64,000 bases of DNA from Amycolatopsis marina (GTDB lineage: Bacteria; Actinomycetota; Actinomycetes; Mycobacteriales; Pseudonocardiaceae), in assembly GCF_900111885.1 (NCBI RefSeq), contig NZ_FOKG01000001.1, positions 310,001 to 374,000 on the forward strand, in the 5' to 3' direction. Position numbers and translations under genes: made by a program. The notes under the pieces are model-generated. The model ran no database searches, had not been told where the DNA came from, and worked only from the letters and a program-made list of their open reading frames with translations. Below, in pieces: positions 15,984-25,499 of the stretch. Within the stretch, counting starts at the first letter, position 1. Each line of letters begins with the position of its first letter.

Positions 15984-16546
15984 GGCTTCATCACCTCTGC
16001 CAGTTGGGCCCGTGCCCGCGCGATGCGGCCGCGTACCGCGGTAGTGCTCGATCCGACGATCGTGCCGATCTCCTCGTAGGAGCGGCCGTGCATTTCGCGC
16101 AACAGCCAGCAGGCGCGCTGTTCCGCGGTCAACTGCTGCAGCGCGCTGTTCAGCGCGGCCAGCTGCTCGCTGACCTGCGCCGCCTGCTCCGGCCGGACGT
16201 CCTGGCGTGGCGACTCGGCCTCGGCATCCAACTCGACCTGCGGGCGACGCCCGCGCAGCACGTTCAGGCAGCGGTTGGTCGCGGTGCGGTAGAGCCAGCC
16301 GACGAAGGCCGCGTCCTCCTGCAGCTGTCCCAGCCTGCGCCAGGCGACCAGGAACACCTCCTGGGTCACGTCCTCCGCGTCCCCGCGGTTGGCCAGCATC
16401 CGCAGGGCGAGCCGGTAAATCGGTCCCTGGTATCGGAGCACGAGCTGCTCGTAGGCACGGACGTCGCCCTCGCGCGCCCTGCTCACCAGGGTCACATCGT
16501 CGAGGGCGGGTTCGGCACCCCCCGCTGTCGTCGAGGTCGTCATCAC
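15974..16546 (-). CDS. ECF-family RNA polymerase sigma factor
   Basis: 190 residues. Region 2 (A-Y-E-Q-L-V-L-R-Y-Q-G-P-I-Y-R-L-A to D-A-E-D-V-T-Q-E-V-F-L-V-A-W-R-R) and region 4 (L-T-A-E-Q-R-A-C-W-L-L-R-E-M-H-G-R-S-Y-E-E-I-G) are both clear, with no region 3, as in ECF sigmas. It overlaps the anti-sigma gene by 10 bases and is first in the Asp23/AmaP operon, after GGGAGGTG at its start (ATG-ATG). It is probably released under envelope stress and drives its own operon; the inducing signal cannot be seen. Confidence 0.92.
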   Translation of the reverse strand: MMTTSTTAGGAEPALDDVTLVSRAREGDVRAYEQLVLRYQGPIYRLALRMLANRGDAEDVTQEVFLVAWRRLGQLQEDAAFVGWLYRTATNRCLNVLRGRRPQVELDAEAESPRQDVRPEQAAQVSEQLAALNSALQQLTAEQRACWLLREMHGRSYEEIGTIVGSSTTAVRGRIARARAQLAEVMKPWR

Positions 16547-16617
16547 ACCTCCCGCATCTAGGACGCACGGGGGCGGAAAACGTCACGCGCGACTTTTCGG
16601 CGCGGGACGAGCGCGGG

Positions 16618-17178
16618 TCAGCTCAGGCCGAGGTCGTGCAGATCGAGGAGGTGACGGTAGGTGAGGCCATCCTTCTCGATGGCCTCACGGGCACCGGTGT
16701 CGCGGTCCACCACGGTGGCGACGCCGACGACGGTCGCCCCCGCCTCCCGCAGGGCCTCGACGGCCGTGAGCACGCTGCCACCGGTGGTGGAGGTGTCCTC
16801 GACGGCGAGTACACGCTGACCTGCCACCTCCATGCCCTCGATGCGGCGCTGCATGCCGTGTTCCTTGACGGACTTTCGCACCACGAAGGCGTCGAGCACC
16901 ATCCCGTCCGCCGCGGCGGAGTGCAGCATGGCGGTGGCGACCGGATCGGCACCGAGGGTCAGCCCGCCGACGGCGACGTAGTCCCAGTCGGCGGTGAGCT
17001 GGCGCAGCAACTTGCCGATCAGCGGGGCGGCGGCGTGGTGCAGGGTGGCCCTGCGTAGGTCGATGTAGTAATCCGCCTCCTTGCCGGAGGCCAACGTCAC
17101 TTTCCCGTGCTCTACGGAGAGTTCGTTCACCAACCTGGCGAGTTCGAGCTTGGCGGCTTGATCCAATCCGGAGTTCAC
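16618..17178 (-). CDS. pyrE: Orotate phosphoribosyltransferase
   Basis: 186 residues with GTG start at 17178. PyrE forms orotidine 5'-phosphate from orotate and PRPP in pyrimidine synthesis. The PRPP motif V-L-A-V-E-D-T-S-T-T-G-G-S-V is at about residues 122-135. F-V-V-R-K-S-V-K-E-H-G supplies the flexible-loop lysines, and K-V-T-L-A-S-G-K-E-A-D-Y-Y-I-D-L-R near the start matches the orotate-binding hood. It is alone here with no other pyr gene beside it, as in many actinomycetes. Confidence 0.95.
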   Translation of the reverse strand: MNSGLDQAAKLELARLVNELSVEHGKVTLASGKEADYYIDLRRATLHHAAAPLIGKLLRQLTADWDYVAVGGLTLGADPVATAMLHSAAADGMVLDAFVVRKSVKEHGMQRRIEGMEVAGQRVLAVEDTSTTGGSVLTAVEALREAGATVVGVATVVDRDTGAREAIEKDGLTYRHLLDLHDLGLS

Positions 17179-17209
17179 GCCCCGGAGTTTGTCACACCCG
17201 TGCGGAGAA

Positions 17210-17983
17210 TCAGGTGCGGCCTCGTCCGGCGAGCCGCCCCGCGATGCGCTGCAACAACGCCGTGGGCAGCAGTTTCGCCACGGCGACGACCACCTTGTAC
17301 TGCGGGCTGGGGATGGAGATCACTTTTCCGCGGCGCAGGTCGGCCAGCCCCTCGGACACCACCCTCGACGCATCGAGCCAGAAGAACTTGGGTCCCGGCT
17401 TGTCCAGCCCGGCACGCTGGTGGAACTCGGTGTTGGTGAAGCCGGGGCAGAGGGCGATCATGCGCACGCCGGTTCCCGGCAACGCCCCAGCGGTGCCCTC
17501 GGTGAACGAGGTGACCCACTTCTTGCTGGCTGTGTAGGTGGATCCCCGGCCGGAGAAGAACCCGGCGACGCTCGACACATTGATGACGTCCCCGCGCCTG
17601 CGCTCGAGCATGCCGGGCAGGACGGCCCTGGTCAGTCGCAACACCGCGGTGACGTTCACGTCGAGCTGATGCTGCAGGTCGTCCATCGAGGCGTCCCACA
17701 ACTCCCCCGCGAGGCCGAGGCCCGCGTTGTTGACCAGCACGTCCACCGGCTGGTCTCCGTCGGCGAGCACCGCCTCGACGGAGGCGCGTCCCTCGGCGGT
17801 CGAGAGGTCGGCCGGTAGCGCCCTGACCTGGACGTGGTGCGTGGCGGCGAGTGCGGTGGCCGCCTGCTCGAGGCGGTCCTTGTCCCTGGCGACGAGGACG
17901 AGGTCATGTCCTTCGGCGGCGAGGGCGCGGGCGAACTCCGCGCCGATTCCTGCGGTCGCGCCGGTGATCAATGCGGTGGGCAT
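17210..17983 (-). CDS. Short-chain dehydrogenase/reductase (SDR)
   Basis: 257 residues. T-G-A-T-A-G-I-G is the cofactor motif at residues 7-14, N-N-A-G near 86, the catalytic serine in I-N-V-S-S near 137-141 and Y-T-A-S-K-K near 150. Basic residues after the second strand (A-R-D-K-D-R-L) favour NADP. The C-terminal [17 protein letters not shown] tail resembles SDRs acting on lipid or steroid substrates, but the substrate is not identifiable. It is located 31 bases upstream of pyrE on the same strand. Confidence 0.88.
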   Translation of the reverse strand: MPTALITGATAGIGAEFARALAAEGHDLVLVARDKDRLEQAATALAATHHVQVRALPADLSTAEGRASVEAVLADGDQPVDVLVNNAGLGLAGELWDASMDDLQHQLDVNVTAVLRLTRAVLPGMLERRRGDVINVSSVAGFFSGRGSTYTASKKWVTSFTEGTAGALPGTGVRMIALCPGFTNTEFHQRAGLDKPGPKFFWLDASRVVSEGLADLRRGKVISIPSPQYKVVVAVAKLLPTALLQRIAGRLAGRGRT

Positions 17984-18078
17984 GCCCTGACCGTACCGTC
18001 ACCTGACACCACTTGAAGGTCACCGACCGTGCTCGGGTAAACCCTTCCGTGGACGTACTACGAGCGGACACCATCCTC

Positions 18079-18366
18079 ATGAATGATGAGAACGGCTCAG
18101 GCGACTACATCTCGTTCATCAAAGGCTTCTCCGCCGCGATGGACACCGGGACGTGCGACGAGGCGAACAGCGGGACCGGGATCGAACTGGACACCGGCGC
18201 GTACGCGATGGGCTACGCGGCGGCGGTCGAGGAGCGCGTATCGCGGCCGCGCTATCTCGAACTGAGCGCCACTGCGCCGATCCAGCGGGAGAGACCCAGG
18301 GCCAACGACGTTCCCGACCAGGGCACGTTCAGCGGCAGCCTCGACCTCGGAGAGCTCGACTCCTAG
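18079..18366 (+). CDS. Small acidic hypothetical protein
   Basis: 95 residues from ATG 18079; the open frame extends to a TTG at 18013 with no obvious ribosome-binding site. It is rich in Asp, Glu and Gly, contains Y-A-M-G-Y-A-A-A-V-E-E-R and a Pro-rich tail, and has no signal peptide or membrane helix. No family was recognised. It converges on the membrane-protein gene, and the two stop codons overlap by 4 bases. It is reported because codon use and composition look coding, though a shadow frame cannot be excluded. Confidence 0.5.
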   Translation: MNDENGSGDYISFIKGFSAAMDTGTCDEANSGTGIELDTGAYAMGYAAAVEERVSRPRYLELSATAPIQRERPRANDVPDQGTFSGSLDLGELDS

Positions 18367-19133
18367 AACGGGTGCTGCCTGCTCGGCAGGTCGTCGGTAC
18401 CCGAGATCAGGTCGGCATCCGGATCACCGGCGTCACCGAGGGCGGCCGCTCCGTCTCCGTTCTCCTGCCAGTGCCTGCCGGGAAGGGCGTCCTCGTCGAA
18501 CGGGTCGACGATGTCGGCGATCTCGCCGAGGTCGCGCAGCAACCGCTCCAGCCTGGACGGGCCGACATTGGGGGCGACGCTGGCCAGCACCCAGTCGCCC
18601 TCCAGCCAGGCGACACCGACGTCGCCTCCGAGCGCGTCCGCGGCGTCGACGAGTTCCTGGGTGATCAGGCTGCGAGCACCGGCGATGTCGTCGGCGAAGG
18701 CGTAACGCTGGCCGACCGGGCCGAGCAGCTCGGGCATCTCGGCCCGTTGGAACGGCACGCTCGCCAGCCAGAGTTCGAGCAGCACGGGGTGCACGTGGTT
18801 GCAGCGGACCGCGACGATCACGGCGGGGATCACGCCGTCGGACTCGACGTCGAAGACGAAGACCGAGCGCCTGCCGTCGGAGGTGAAGGTCGAGCCCGCG
18901 ACGACGTTGACCGCGGCCTCGGCGCCGAAGTACCCGATGGCACCGGCGGACCAGCGCTGCGGCAGCCGCTCGTCCTCCTCGACGAACTGCCATCCGCGCA
19001 GGTCGGCCCATCGGGCACGCTCGCGGTTCCGGGAACCTTCCTTGGCCCGGTCGACAGCCAGCAACGCCAGGCCGGCCACTGCGGCAGCGACGGCGATGAC
19101 GAACCAGATCCACGCTGGAATACCCACGGGCAC
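18363..19133 (-). CDS. Membrane-anchored conserved hypothetical protein
   Basis: 256 residues from GTG 19133, which has GGGGGA seven bases upstream. The open frame continues to 19244 but that stretch crosses a dispersed palindrome and is unlikely to be translated. There is one N-terminal transmembrane helix (about 4-25, W-I-W-F-V-I-A-V-A-A-A-V), then a soluble domain of about 220 residues with S-V-F-V-F-D-V-E-S-D-G-V-I-P-A-V-I-V-A-V. The tail is acidic. No family was recognised. It is on the same strand as clpB but separated from it by four palindromic repeats. Confidence 0.75.
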   Translation of the reverse strand: MPVGIPAWIWFVIAVAAAVAGLALLAVDRAKEGSRNRERARWADLRGWQFVEEDERLPQRWSAGAIGYFGAEAAVNVVAGSTFTSDGRRSVFVFDVESDGVIPAVIVAVRCNHVHPVLLELWLASVPFQRAEMPELLGPVGQRYAFADDIAGARSLITQELVDAADALGGDVGVAWLEGDWVLASVAPNVGPSRLERLLRDLGEIADIVDPFDEDALPGRHWQENGDGAAALGDAGDPDADLISGTDDLPSRQHPF

Positions 19134-19207
19134 CAGGGTATCCCCCACACGGTTCGGACCAAGATCAGCAGGCCGTGTCGGGCCCACCCGTTCGTGCCAA
19201 ACGCGGT

Positions 19208-19366
19208 GCACTTTCCCGGGAAAGTGACGTTGTTGCGCACGCACCTACCGCGCACTTTCCCGGGAAAGTGCGCGGCTCCGGCCCGGCGACGTGCGGGAAC
19301 GCGTCAGGGGGTGACACTTTCCCGGGAAAGTGCGATGCCCGAGTCCGCGCTTTCCCGGGAAAGTGC
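19208..19366. repeat. Cluster of four 20-bp palindromic repeats downstream of clpB
   Basis: Copies at 19208-19227 (one mismatch), 19252-19271 (exact), 19314-19333 (one mismatch) and 19347-19366 (one mismatch). Centre-to-centre spacings are 44, 62 and 33 bp. They fill most of the 240-bp gap between the clpB stop and the upstream end of the membrane-protein gene; nothing else was seen there. This is the largest cluster of the family in the window. Confidence 0.95.
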
Positions 19367-19373
19367 GAGGTGG

Positions 19374-21977
19374 TTACTCCGCGCGGGTGACGGTGAGGGT
19401 GTGGCCCGCCTCCGCCAGGGACGTGTCGACATTTACCGTGTCGCCGTCGCGGATCTCTCCGGCCAGCAACTGCTTCGCCAGCTGGTCACCGATCGCCGAC
19501 TGCACCAGCCTCCGCAGCGGGCGCGCTCCGTATATCGGGTCGAACCCGTTCATCGCGAGCCACTCCCGCGCCGCGGGGGTGACTTCCAGAGCGAGTCTGC
19601 GCTGCGCCAGCCTGCGGCCCAGCCGCTCGATCTGGATATCCACAATGGACGTGAGCTGCTCGGTGTCGAGCGCGTGGAACACCACGATGTCGTCCAGCCG
19701 GTTGAGGAACTCCGGCTTGAAGTGCCGCTGCACCACAGACAGCACGGCCTCCTTGCGCTCCCGCTCGTCCAGTGCGGGATCGGCGATCGCCTGTGAGCCG
19801 AGGTTGGAGGTCAGGATCAGGATCGTGTTGCGGAAGTCGACCGTGCGGCCCTGCCCGTCGGTCAACCGGCCGTCGTCCAGCACCTGCAGCAGCACGTCGA
19901 ACACGTCCGGGTGCGCCTTCTCCACCTCGTCGAGCAGCACCACCGAGTACGGCCTGCGGCGGACCGACTCGGTCAGCTGGCCGCCCTGGTCGTAGCCGAC
20001 GTAACCGGGTGGGGCCCCGACCAGGCGAGCCACGCTGTGCTTCTCGCTGTACTCACTCATGTCGATGCGCAGCATCGCCCGCTCGTCGTCGAACAGGAAC
20101 TCCGCCAGCGCCTTGGCCAGCTCGGTCTTGCCGACACCGGTCGGACCAAGGAAGAGGAACGAGCCCGTCGGACGGTCCGGGTCGGCGACACCGGCCCTGG
20201 TCCGGCGCACCGCGTCCGACACGACCCGAACGGCCTCGTCCTGGCCGACCACCCGCCGGGCCAGCTCCTCCTCCATCCGCAGGAGCTTGCCGGTCTCGCC
20301 TTCGAGCAGCCTGCCCGCCGGGATTCCGGTCCACGCGCTCACGACCTCGGCGACGTCGTCGGCGCCGACCTCCTCCTTGAGCATCACGTCGACCGATCCG
20401 CCCGATGTCTCGGTCGCGGCCGTCGCGCTCTCGAGCTCCTTCTCCAGCGCCGGGATCTTGCCGTAGCGGAGCTCGGCCGCCCGGCCGAGGTCACCGTCGC
20501 GCTCGGCCCGCTCCGACTCACCGCGCAGCTGCTCCAACTGCTCTTTGAGCTCGCGGACCTTCTCGATGGAGCCCTTCTCGTTCTGCCAGCGGGCAGTCAG
20601 CGCGCTGAGCTGCTCGCGCTTCTCGGCCAGCTCGGCGCGCAGTGCGGCCAGCCGCTCCCCGGACGCGACGTCGTCCTCTTTGGACAACGCCATTTCCTCG
20701 ATCTCCATCCGGCGGACCGCCCGCTCGACCTCGTCGATCTCGACAGGCCTCGAGTCGATCTCCATCCGCAACCTGGACGCGGCCTCGTCGACCAGGTCGA
20801 TGGCCTTGTCCGGCAGGAAGCGGGCGGTGATGTAGCGGTCGGACAGGGTGGCGGCCGAGACCAGCGCGGCGTCGGTGATCCGCACACCGTGGTGCACCTC
20901 GTAGCGCTCCTTGAGCCCGCGCAGGATGCCGATGGTGTCCTCGATCGACGGCTCGCCGACGACGACCTGCTGGAAGCGGCGCTCCAACGCGGCGTCCTTC
21001 TCGATGTGCTGGCGGTACTCGTCCAGCGTGGTCGCGCCGACCATCCGCAGCTCGCCCCTGGCGAGCATCGGCTTGATCATATTGCCCGCGTCCATCGCGC
21101 CCTCGCCGGTGGCACCCGCACCGACGATCGTGTGCAGCTCGTCGATGAACGTCACGACCTGCCCCGCGGAGTCGGTGATCTCCTTGAGAACGGCCTTGAG
21201 CCGCTCCTCGAACTCACCGCGGAACTTGGCGCCGGCCACCATCGACCCGAGGTCCAGCGCCACCACACGCTTCCCGCGCAGCGACTCCGGCACGTCCCCG
21301 GCCACGATGCGCTGGGCGAGGCCCTCGACGATCGCGGTCTTGCCGACGCCGGGCTCGCCGATCAGCACGGGGTTGTTCTTGGTCCGGCGGGAGAGCACCT
21401 GCACAACGCGGCGGATCTCCGTGTCCCTGCCGATCACCGGGTCCAGTTCACCGGCCCTGGCCCGCTCGGTCAGGTCGATGCCGTACTTCTCCAGCGCCTG
21501 GAAGGTGCCTTCCGGATCCGGGCTGGTCACCCGCGCCGACCCGCGCACCTTGGTGAAGGCTTCCTTCAGTGCGTCCGGCGTCGCGCCATGCCGGGTGAGC
21601 AGGTCCCCGACGGGACCGCCCTCGGCCGCGAGGCCGACGAGCACGTGCTCGGTGGAGACGAACTCGTCACCGAGTTCGGTGGCGAGCTTCTGGGCGTGGG
21701 TCAGTGCCTTCACCGCGGCCGAGTCGAACTGCGGGCTGGACACCGTCGCACCGGTGGCGGAGGGGAGACCGTTGATGATCGGTTCCAGCTCCTTGTGCAC
21801 CTGATCGGGGTCGGCCCCCACCGCGGTCAGCAGCGGGTGGGCGAGTCCGTCGCCCTGAGCCAGCAGCGCGCCGAGCAGATGCGCGGACGCGACGTGCGGA
21901 TTGCCCGCCATCGTCGCGGCCTGCGCGGCCGACGAAATCGCCTGCTGGGTCTTCGTGGTCGGGTTGAAAGCGTCCAT
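19374..21977 (-). CDS. clpB: ATP-dependent chaperone ClpB
   Basis: 867 residues, the full ClpB length. N-domain ([12 protein letters not shown], about 28-40), first AAA+ module with Walker A G-E-P-G-V-G-K-T near 207, the long coiled-coil middle domain (about 410-530), second module with G-P-T-G-V-G-K-T near 606, and [11 protein letters not shown]. ClpB disaggregates proteins together with DnaK, DnaJ and GrpE, all encoded in this window. GAGGTGAGGGG precedes the ATG. A HspR-type site at 22055-22075 lies 78 bp upstream, so heat-shock control by HspR is likely. Confidence 0.97.
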   Translation of the reverse strand: MDAFNPTTKTQQAISSAAQAATMAGNPHVASAHLLGALLAQGDGLAHPLLTAVGADPDQVHKELEPIINGLPSATGATVSSPQFDSAAVKALTHAQKLATELGDEFVSTEHVLVGLAAEGGPVGDLLTRHGATPDALKEAFTKVRGSARVTSPDPEGTFQALEKYGIDLTERARAGELDPVIGRDTEIRRVVQVLSRRTKNNPVLIGEPGVGKTAIVEGLAQRIVAGDVPESLRGKRVVALDLGSMVAGAKFRGEFEERLKAVLKEITDSAGQVVTFIDELHTIVGAGATGEGAMDAGNMIKPMLARGELRMVGATTLDEYRQHIEKDAALERRFQQVVVGEPSIEDTIGILRGLKERYEVHHGVRITDAALVSAATLSDRYITARFLPDKAIDLVDEAASRLRMEIDSRPVEIDEVERAVRRMEIEEMALSKEDDVASGERLAALRAELAEKREQLSALTARWQNEKGSIEKVRELKEQLEQLRGESERAERDGDLGRAAELRYGKIPALEKELESATAATETSGGSVDVMLKEEVGADDVAEVVSAWTGIPAGRLLEGETGKLLRMEEELARRVVGQDEAVRVVSDAVRRTRAGVADPDRPTGSFLFLGPTGVGKTELAKALAEFLFDDERAMLRIDMSEYSEKHSVARLVGAPPGYVGYDQGGQLTESVRRRPYSVVLLDEVEKAHPDVFDVLLQVLDDGRLTDGQGRTVDFRNTILILTSNLGSQAIADPALDERERKEAVLSVVQRHFKPEFLNRLDDIVVFHALDTEQLTSIVDIQIERLGRRLAQRRLALEVTPAAREWLAMNGFDPIYGARPLRRLVQSAIGDQLAKQLLAGEIRDGDTVNVDTSLAEAGHTLTVTRAE

Positions 21978-22054
21978 CCCCTCACCTCTGTGTCAGTCGC
22001 CGTCCCTGATGACAGCGTCTCGCAAACACCATCGCTATGCATAACGTCAGGAAA

Positions 22055-22075
22055 GTTGAGCGTGTTCCGCTCAAC
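22055..22075. promoter_or_regulatory. HspR (HAIR) site upstream of clpB
   Basis: GTTGAGC, a 7-base spacer, GCTCAAC. This is a perfect inverted repeat that matches the HspR consensus CTTGAGT-N7-ACTCAAG except at the end positions of each half-site. It is located 78 bp upstream of the clpB ATG. HspR represses dnaK, clpB and related genes in actinobacteria. Confidence 0.8.
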
Positions 22076-22236
22076 CCACGGCTACTCCGTCCGTCGTAGC
22101 ACCTGCTGACCAACCGCAATAATCCGATCACACACAGTCGCAGAGCCTCGACCTCGGTAAACAACGTGCGCAAACTGGTAACTAGATCGGCCCGAACACT
22201 TGTATTTGCGGGCAACTTTGGGTCCACTACCGGACC

Positions 22237-23838
22237 ATGTCAGTCATCAACGCCGGTCTGTCGGCCACGAGCTCGCCACCGGGTTCAACTACACAGGTCC
22301 TCGCCGCGGAAGGCGGCACCCTCGCCTCCATCGAGGACTGGATCAACAATACGTTCAACCCGATCAAGGACGTCGTCTACAACTTCGTCTTCGCAGAGGT
22401 CACCGTCTTCGGCGCCACGTTCCCGTGGATCGTGGCCTGGCTGGTCATCGCGGCGACGGTCTTCACCATCTACTTCGGCTTCATCCAGTTCCGGAGTTTC
22501 AAGCTCGCACTGCAAATCGTGCGCGGAAAATGGACCCGCAAGGACGAACCGGGCGAAATCACCCACTTCCAAGCGCTGAGTTCGGCCGTCTCCGGCACGG
22601 TCGGGCTCGGAAACATCGCCGGTGTGGGCGCGGCGGTCACCATTGGTGGCGCGGGAGCCACCTTCTGGATGATCCTGGCCGGCCTGCTCGGCATGTGCAC
22701 CAAGTTCGTGGAGTGCACGCTCGGTGTGAAGTACCGGGAGTTCAACGCTGACGGCAGCGTTTCCGGCGGGCCGATGCACTACCTGCGCAAGGGAATCGCC
22801 GAACGCTTCGGCAACAACTTCGGCGTCATGCTCGGCAAGGTGCTCGCGGTACTCGCCTCGATCATGATCCTGTTCTTCGGTATCGCAGGCGGCAACATGC
22901 TGCAGGCGAACCAGACCTTCGCGCAGCTGCGCGACGTGACCGGCGGCGAAGACGGCTTCCTCGGCACGGACGGTGCCGCGCTGATCTTCGGCCTCGTGCT
23001 CGCAGCGGTCGTTGGTGCCGTCGTGATCGGCGGAATCAAGTCGATCGGTGCCGTCACCAGCCGCCTTGTGCCGTCGATGACGCTCATCTACGTCACCGCG
23101 TGTCTCATCGTCATCCTGGTCAACTTCACCGACGTCCCCGGCGCGATCGGTGAGATCATCACCGGCGCCTTCGCTCCGGAGAGTGTGGCTGGTGGCGCGA
23201 TCGGTGCGCTGATCGTCGGTTTCCAGCGCGCCGCGTTCTCCAACGAGGCGGGTCTCGGCTCGGCACCCATCGCGCACTCCGCGGTGAAGACGAAGCACCC
23301 GGTCACGGAGGGCTACGTCGCCCTGCTCGAGCCGTTCATCGACACGGTGATCGTCTGCACCATGACCGCGCTGACCATCGTCATCGCCAAGACCCAGTTC
23401 TGGACCGACGGCAAGGCAACCGTGTTCGCGGGCGGAGAGGTCCCGGACGGCGTCACCGTCACCTCGGAGTCCTTCGCCACGGTGCTGCCCTGGTTCCCCT
23501 ACGTGCTCACGGTCGCGGTCGTTCTCTTCGCGGTCTCCACGATCATCACCTGGGGTTACTACGGCGAGCGCGCCTGGGTCTACCTGTTCGGCAGCAGCAT
23601 GGTCGTCAAGCGGATCTACCACTTCGTGTTCTGCTTCTTCGTGGTGGCCGGCTCCGTGCTCACCCTCGGCGCGGTGCTCGACTTCGCCGACGCGGTGCTG
23701 TTCCTGCTGGCGCTGTTCAACATCATCGGTCTGTACCTGTTGATGCCGGTGGTCAAGCGTGAACTGAAGTCGTTCCGCGAGAAGATGCGCACCGGCGAGG
23801 TGCGGCGAACGGACCGCGAGGACGAGCCCGTCGGCTGA
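22237..23838 (+). CDS. Alanine/glycine:cation symporter (AGCS family)
   Basis: 533 residues with about 10-11 helices. G-L-G-N-I-A-G-V-G-A-A, G-G-P-M-H-Y-L-R-K-G near 174 and N-E-A-G-L-G-S-A-P-I-A-H-S near 335 are hallmarks of sodium- or proton-coupled alanine/glycine transporters. A 65-residue N-terminus precedes the first helix. No convincing ribosome-binding site is seen before ATG 22237; a GGTCC/GGACC mini-stem lies just upstream. No glycine-riboswitch motif was found in the 260-bp leader. The gene ends before a strong hairpin shared with the convergent MFS gene. Confidence 0.92.
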   Translation: MSVINAGLSATSSPPGSTTQVLAAEGGTLASIEDWINNTFNPIKDVVYNFVFAEVTVFGATFPWIVAWLVIAATVFTIYFGFIQFRSFKLALQIVRGKWTRKDEPGEITHFQALSSAVSGTVGLGNIAGVGAAVTIGGAGATFWMILAGLLGMCTKFVECTLGVKYREFNADGSVSGGPMHYLRKGIAERFGNNFGVMLGKVLAVLASIMILFFGIAGGNMLQANQTFAQLRDVTGGEDGFLGTDGAALIFGLVLAAVVGAVVIGGIKSIGAVTSRLVPSMTLIYVTACLIVILVNFTDVPGAIGEIITGAFAPESVAGGAIGALIVGFQRAAFSNEAGLGSAPIAHSAVKTKHPVTEGYVALLEPFIDTVIVCTMTALTIVIAKTQFWTDGKATVFAGGEVPDGVTVTSESFATVLPWFPYVLTVAVVLFAVSTIITWGYYGERAWVYLFGSSMVVKRIYHFVFCFFVVAGSVLTLGAVLDFADAVLFLLALFNIIGLYLLMPVVKRELKSFREKMRTGEVRRTDREDEPVG

Positions 23839-23863
23839 CCAACAGCCATCGACCAACTGATAC

Positions 23864-23901
23864 AGGGCGGGCGTGCCGTGGCTCCACGGCACGCCCGCCC
23901 T
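23864..23901. terminator. Bidirectional hairpin between AGCS and MFS genes
   Basis: Perfect 18-bp inverted repeat (23864-23881 and 23884-23901) with a 2-base centre, very GC-rich, between two convergent stop codons. There is no T-tract, as is common for actinobacterial terminators. Confidence 0.85.
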
Positions 23902-23906
23902 TCCGC

Positions 23907-25493
23907 TCATTCAGCCGTGTCGAGTGTGGTGCGCAGCGGTGTTTCGCGGATGAACACCACGGCGACCAGGGTGACCAGGGCGACGCACGCGGCGATCAGG
24001 AAAATCGTGCCGGTGGCATCGCCGTAGGCAGCCCGGACGATCTCCTGGACCGGAGCGGGCAGCGACTCGACATCGAGGGTGCCTCCGCCGCCCGTGGTGG
24101 CGCCCTGGCTGGAGATTCCCATTCGGGCCAGTGAGTCGGTGATCCGGGACGCCACCTGCGTGGCCAGCACCGCGCCGAGGGCGGAGACGCCTGCCGAACC
24201 GCCGAGCGTCCGGAAGAAGGTCACCACGGACGAGGCCGAACCCATGTCCCGCATGCTGACCGTGTTCTGCACGACCAGCACCAGGTTCTGCATCAGCGAA
24301 CCGACCCCGATCCCCATCAGCGCGAGATAGCCGCCCATCAGCGTGAGATCGGTGGTGTGATCGACCGTGCTGAGCAGGCCGAGCCCGAGCAGCAGCACGA
24401 CCGCCCCGCCGACCAGGAACGGCTTCGTACGGCCGGTACGGGAGATGATCTGCCCGGCGATGGTGGAGGAGAGGAACAGGCCCAGCACCATCGGCAGGGT
24501 CATCAGCCCGGCGTGCGTTGGCGAGTAGCCCCTGGCGATCTGGTAGTACTGCCCGAGGAAGACCGCGCCACCGAACATGGCCGTGCCGACCGCGAGAGTC
24601 CCGAGCACGGAGAGCGCGAAGGTGCGGCTGCGGAACAGCCGCAACGGCACCACCGGCTCGCTCACCCTGGACTCCACGAGCACGGCGAGCGCCAATGCGG
24701 CCACGGCGCCACCGATGTAGAGCATCGAGGTCGCCGACACCCAGTCGAAGCTCTTGCCCGCCAGCGAGATCCAGATGAGCAGGAGTGCCACACCGCCGAC
24801 GAGCAGCTTCGCGCCGAGCCAGTCGATCTTGACCTTGCGGCGGACCACCGGCAGGTGCAAAGTCCTGCCCAGCACGATGAAGGCCGCGATCGCCAGTGGC
24901 ACGCTGACCCAGAAACACCAGCGCCAGCCGAGCGGGCTGTCCACGATGATTCCGCCGAGGATGGGACCGGACACCGTCGCGACGGCGAAGGTGGCGCCGA
25001 TGTAGCCGCTGTAGCGCCCCCGATCCCGCGGGGGGATCATCGCGGCGATCACCACCTGGATCAGCGCCTGCAAACCGCCCATTCCGATGCCCTGCAGGGC
25101 GCGGAACGCGATCAGCTCGGGCATCGACTGGGCGATACCACCGAGCACCGAGCCGACCGTGAAGATGACGATAGCCAGCTGGTACAGCAGTTTCTTGCTG
25201 AACAGGTCGGAGAGCTTCCCCCAGATCGGGGTGGTCGCGCAGGCCGTCAGCAGCATCGCCGTGACCACCCAGGTGTACTCACTCTGCGAGCCGTTCAGGT
25301 CGGCCAGGATCGTCGGCAGCGCGTTGGACACGATCGTCGAGGACAGGATCGCGACCAACAGCGCCAGTAGCAGGCCGGAGAGGGCCCGCATGATCTGGTT
25401 GTGACTCATGGGCGTGTCGACGGGACCGCTGTCGCCGGCCTCGATGGCGGCGGCCGGTGCGGCGGCCTCGGCCGTGGCAGTGGCTTTGTACAT
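23907..25493 (-). CDS. MFS multidrug exporter (EmrB/QacA, DHA2 family)
   Basis: 528 residues with about 14 predicted helices after a 30-residue Ala-rich N-terminus. Motif A-like G-K-L-S-D-L-F-S-K-K near 95 and motif C-like V-S-G-P-I-L-G-G near 173 are present, and W-V-V-T-A-M-L-L marks helix 2. The family exports drugs in exchange for protons. It is located 6 bases downstream of a MarR gene on the same strand, the classic repressor-pump pair, so it is probably induced by the MarR ligand. The C-terminus has a short Thr-rich tail. Confidence 0.93.
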   Translation of the reverse strand: MYKATATAEAAAPAAAIEAGDSGPVDTPMSHNQIMRALSGLLLALLVAILSSTIVSNALPTILADLNGSQSEYTWVVTAMLLTACATTPIWGKLSDLFSKKLLYQLAIVIFTVGSVLGGIAQSMPELIAFRALQGIGMGGLQALIQVVIAAMIPPRDRGRYSGYIGATFAVATVSGPILGGIIVDSPLGWRWCFWVSVPLAIAAFIVLGRTLHLPVVRRKVKIDWLGAKLLVGGVALLLIWISLAGKSFDWVSATSMLYIGGAVAALALAVLVESRVSEPVVPLRLFRSRTFALSVLGTLAVGTAMFGGAVFLGQYYQIARGYSPTHAGLMTLPMVLGLFLSSTIAGQIISRTGRTKPFLVGGAVVLLLGLGLLSTVDHTTDLTLMGGYLALMGIGVGSLMQNLVLVVQNTVSMRDMGSASSVVTFFRTLGGSAGVSALGAVLATQVASRITDSLARMGISSQGATTGGGGTLDVESLPAPVQEIVRAAYGDATGTIFLIAACVALVTLVAVVFIRETPLRTTLDTAE

Positions 25494-25499
25494 CGCTAT

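Noticed and set aside
16547..16617. Sigma-specific -35/-10 pair before the ECF sigma gene
   Set aside because: No motif resembling a defined ECF promoter could be told apart from background, so no autoregulatory promoter is listed.
19911..22109. Open frame of 732 codons antisense to clpB
   Set aside because: ClpB is unambiguous with all motifs. The antisense translation is a low-complexity Arg/Leu/Asp-rich sequence with no domain.
21978..22236. Glycine riboswitch before the AGCS transporter
   Set aside because: The conserved core motifs of that riboswitch were not found in the leader; only a short GGTCC/GGACC stem and the HspR site are visible.
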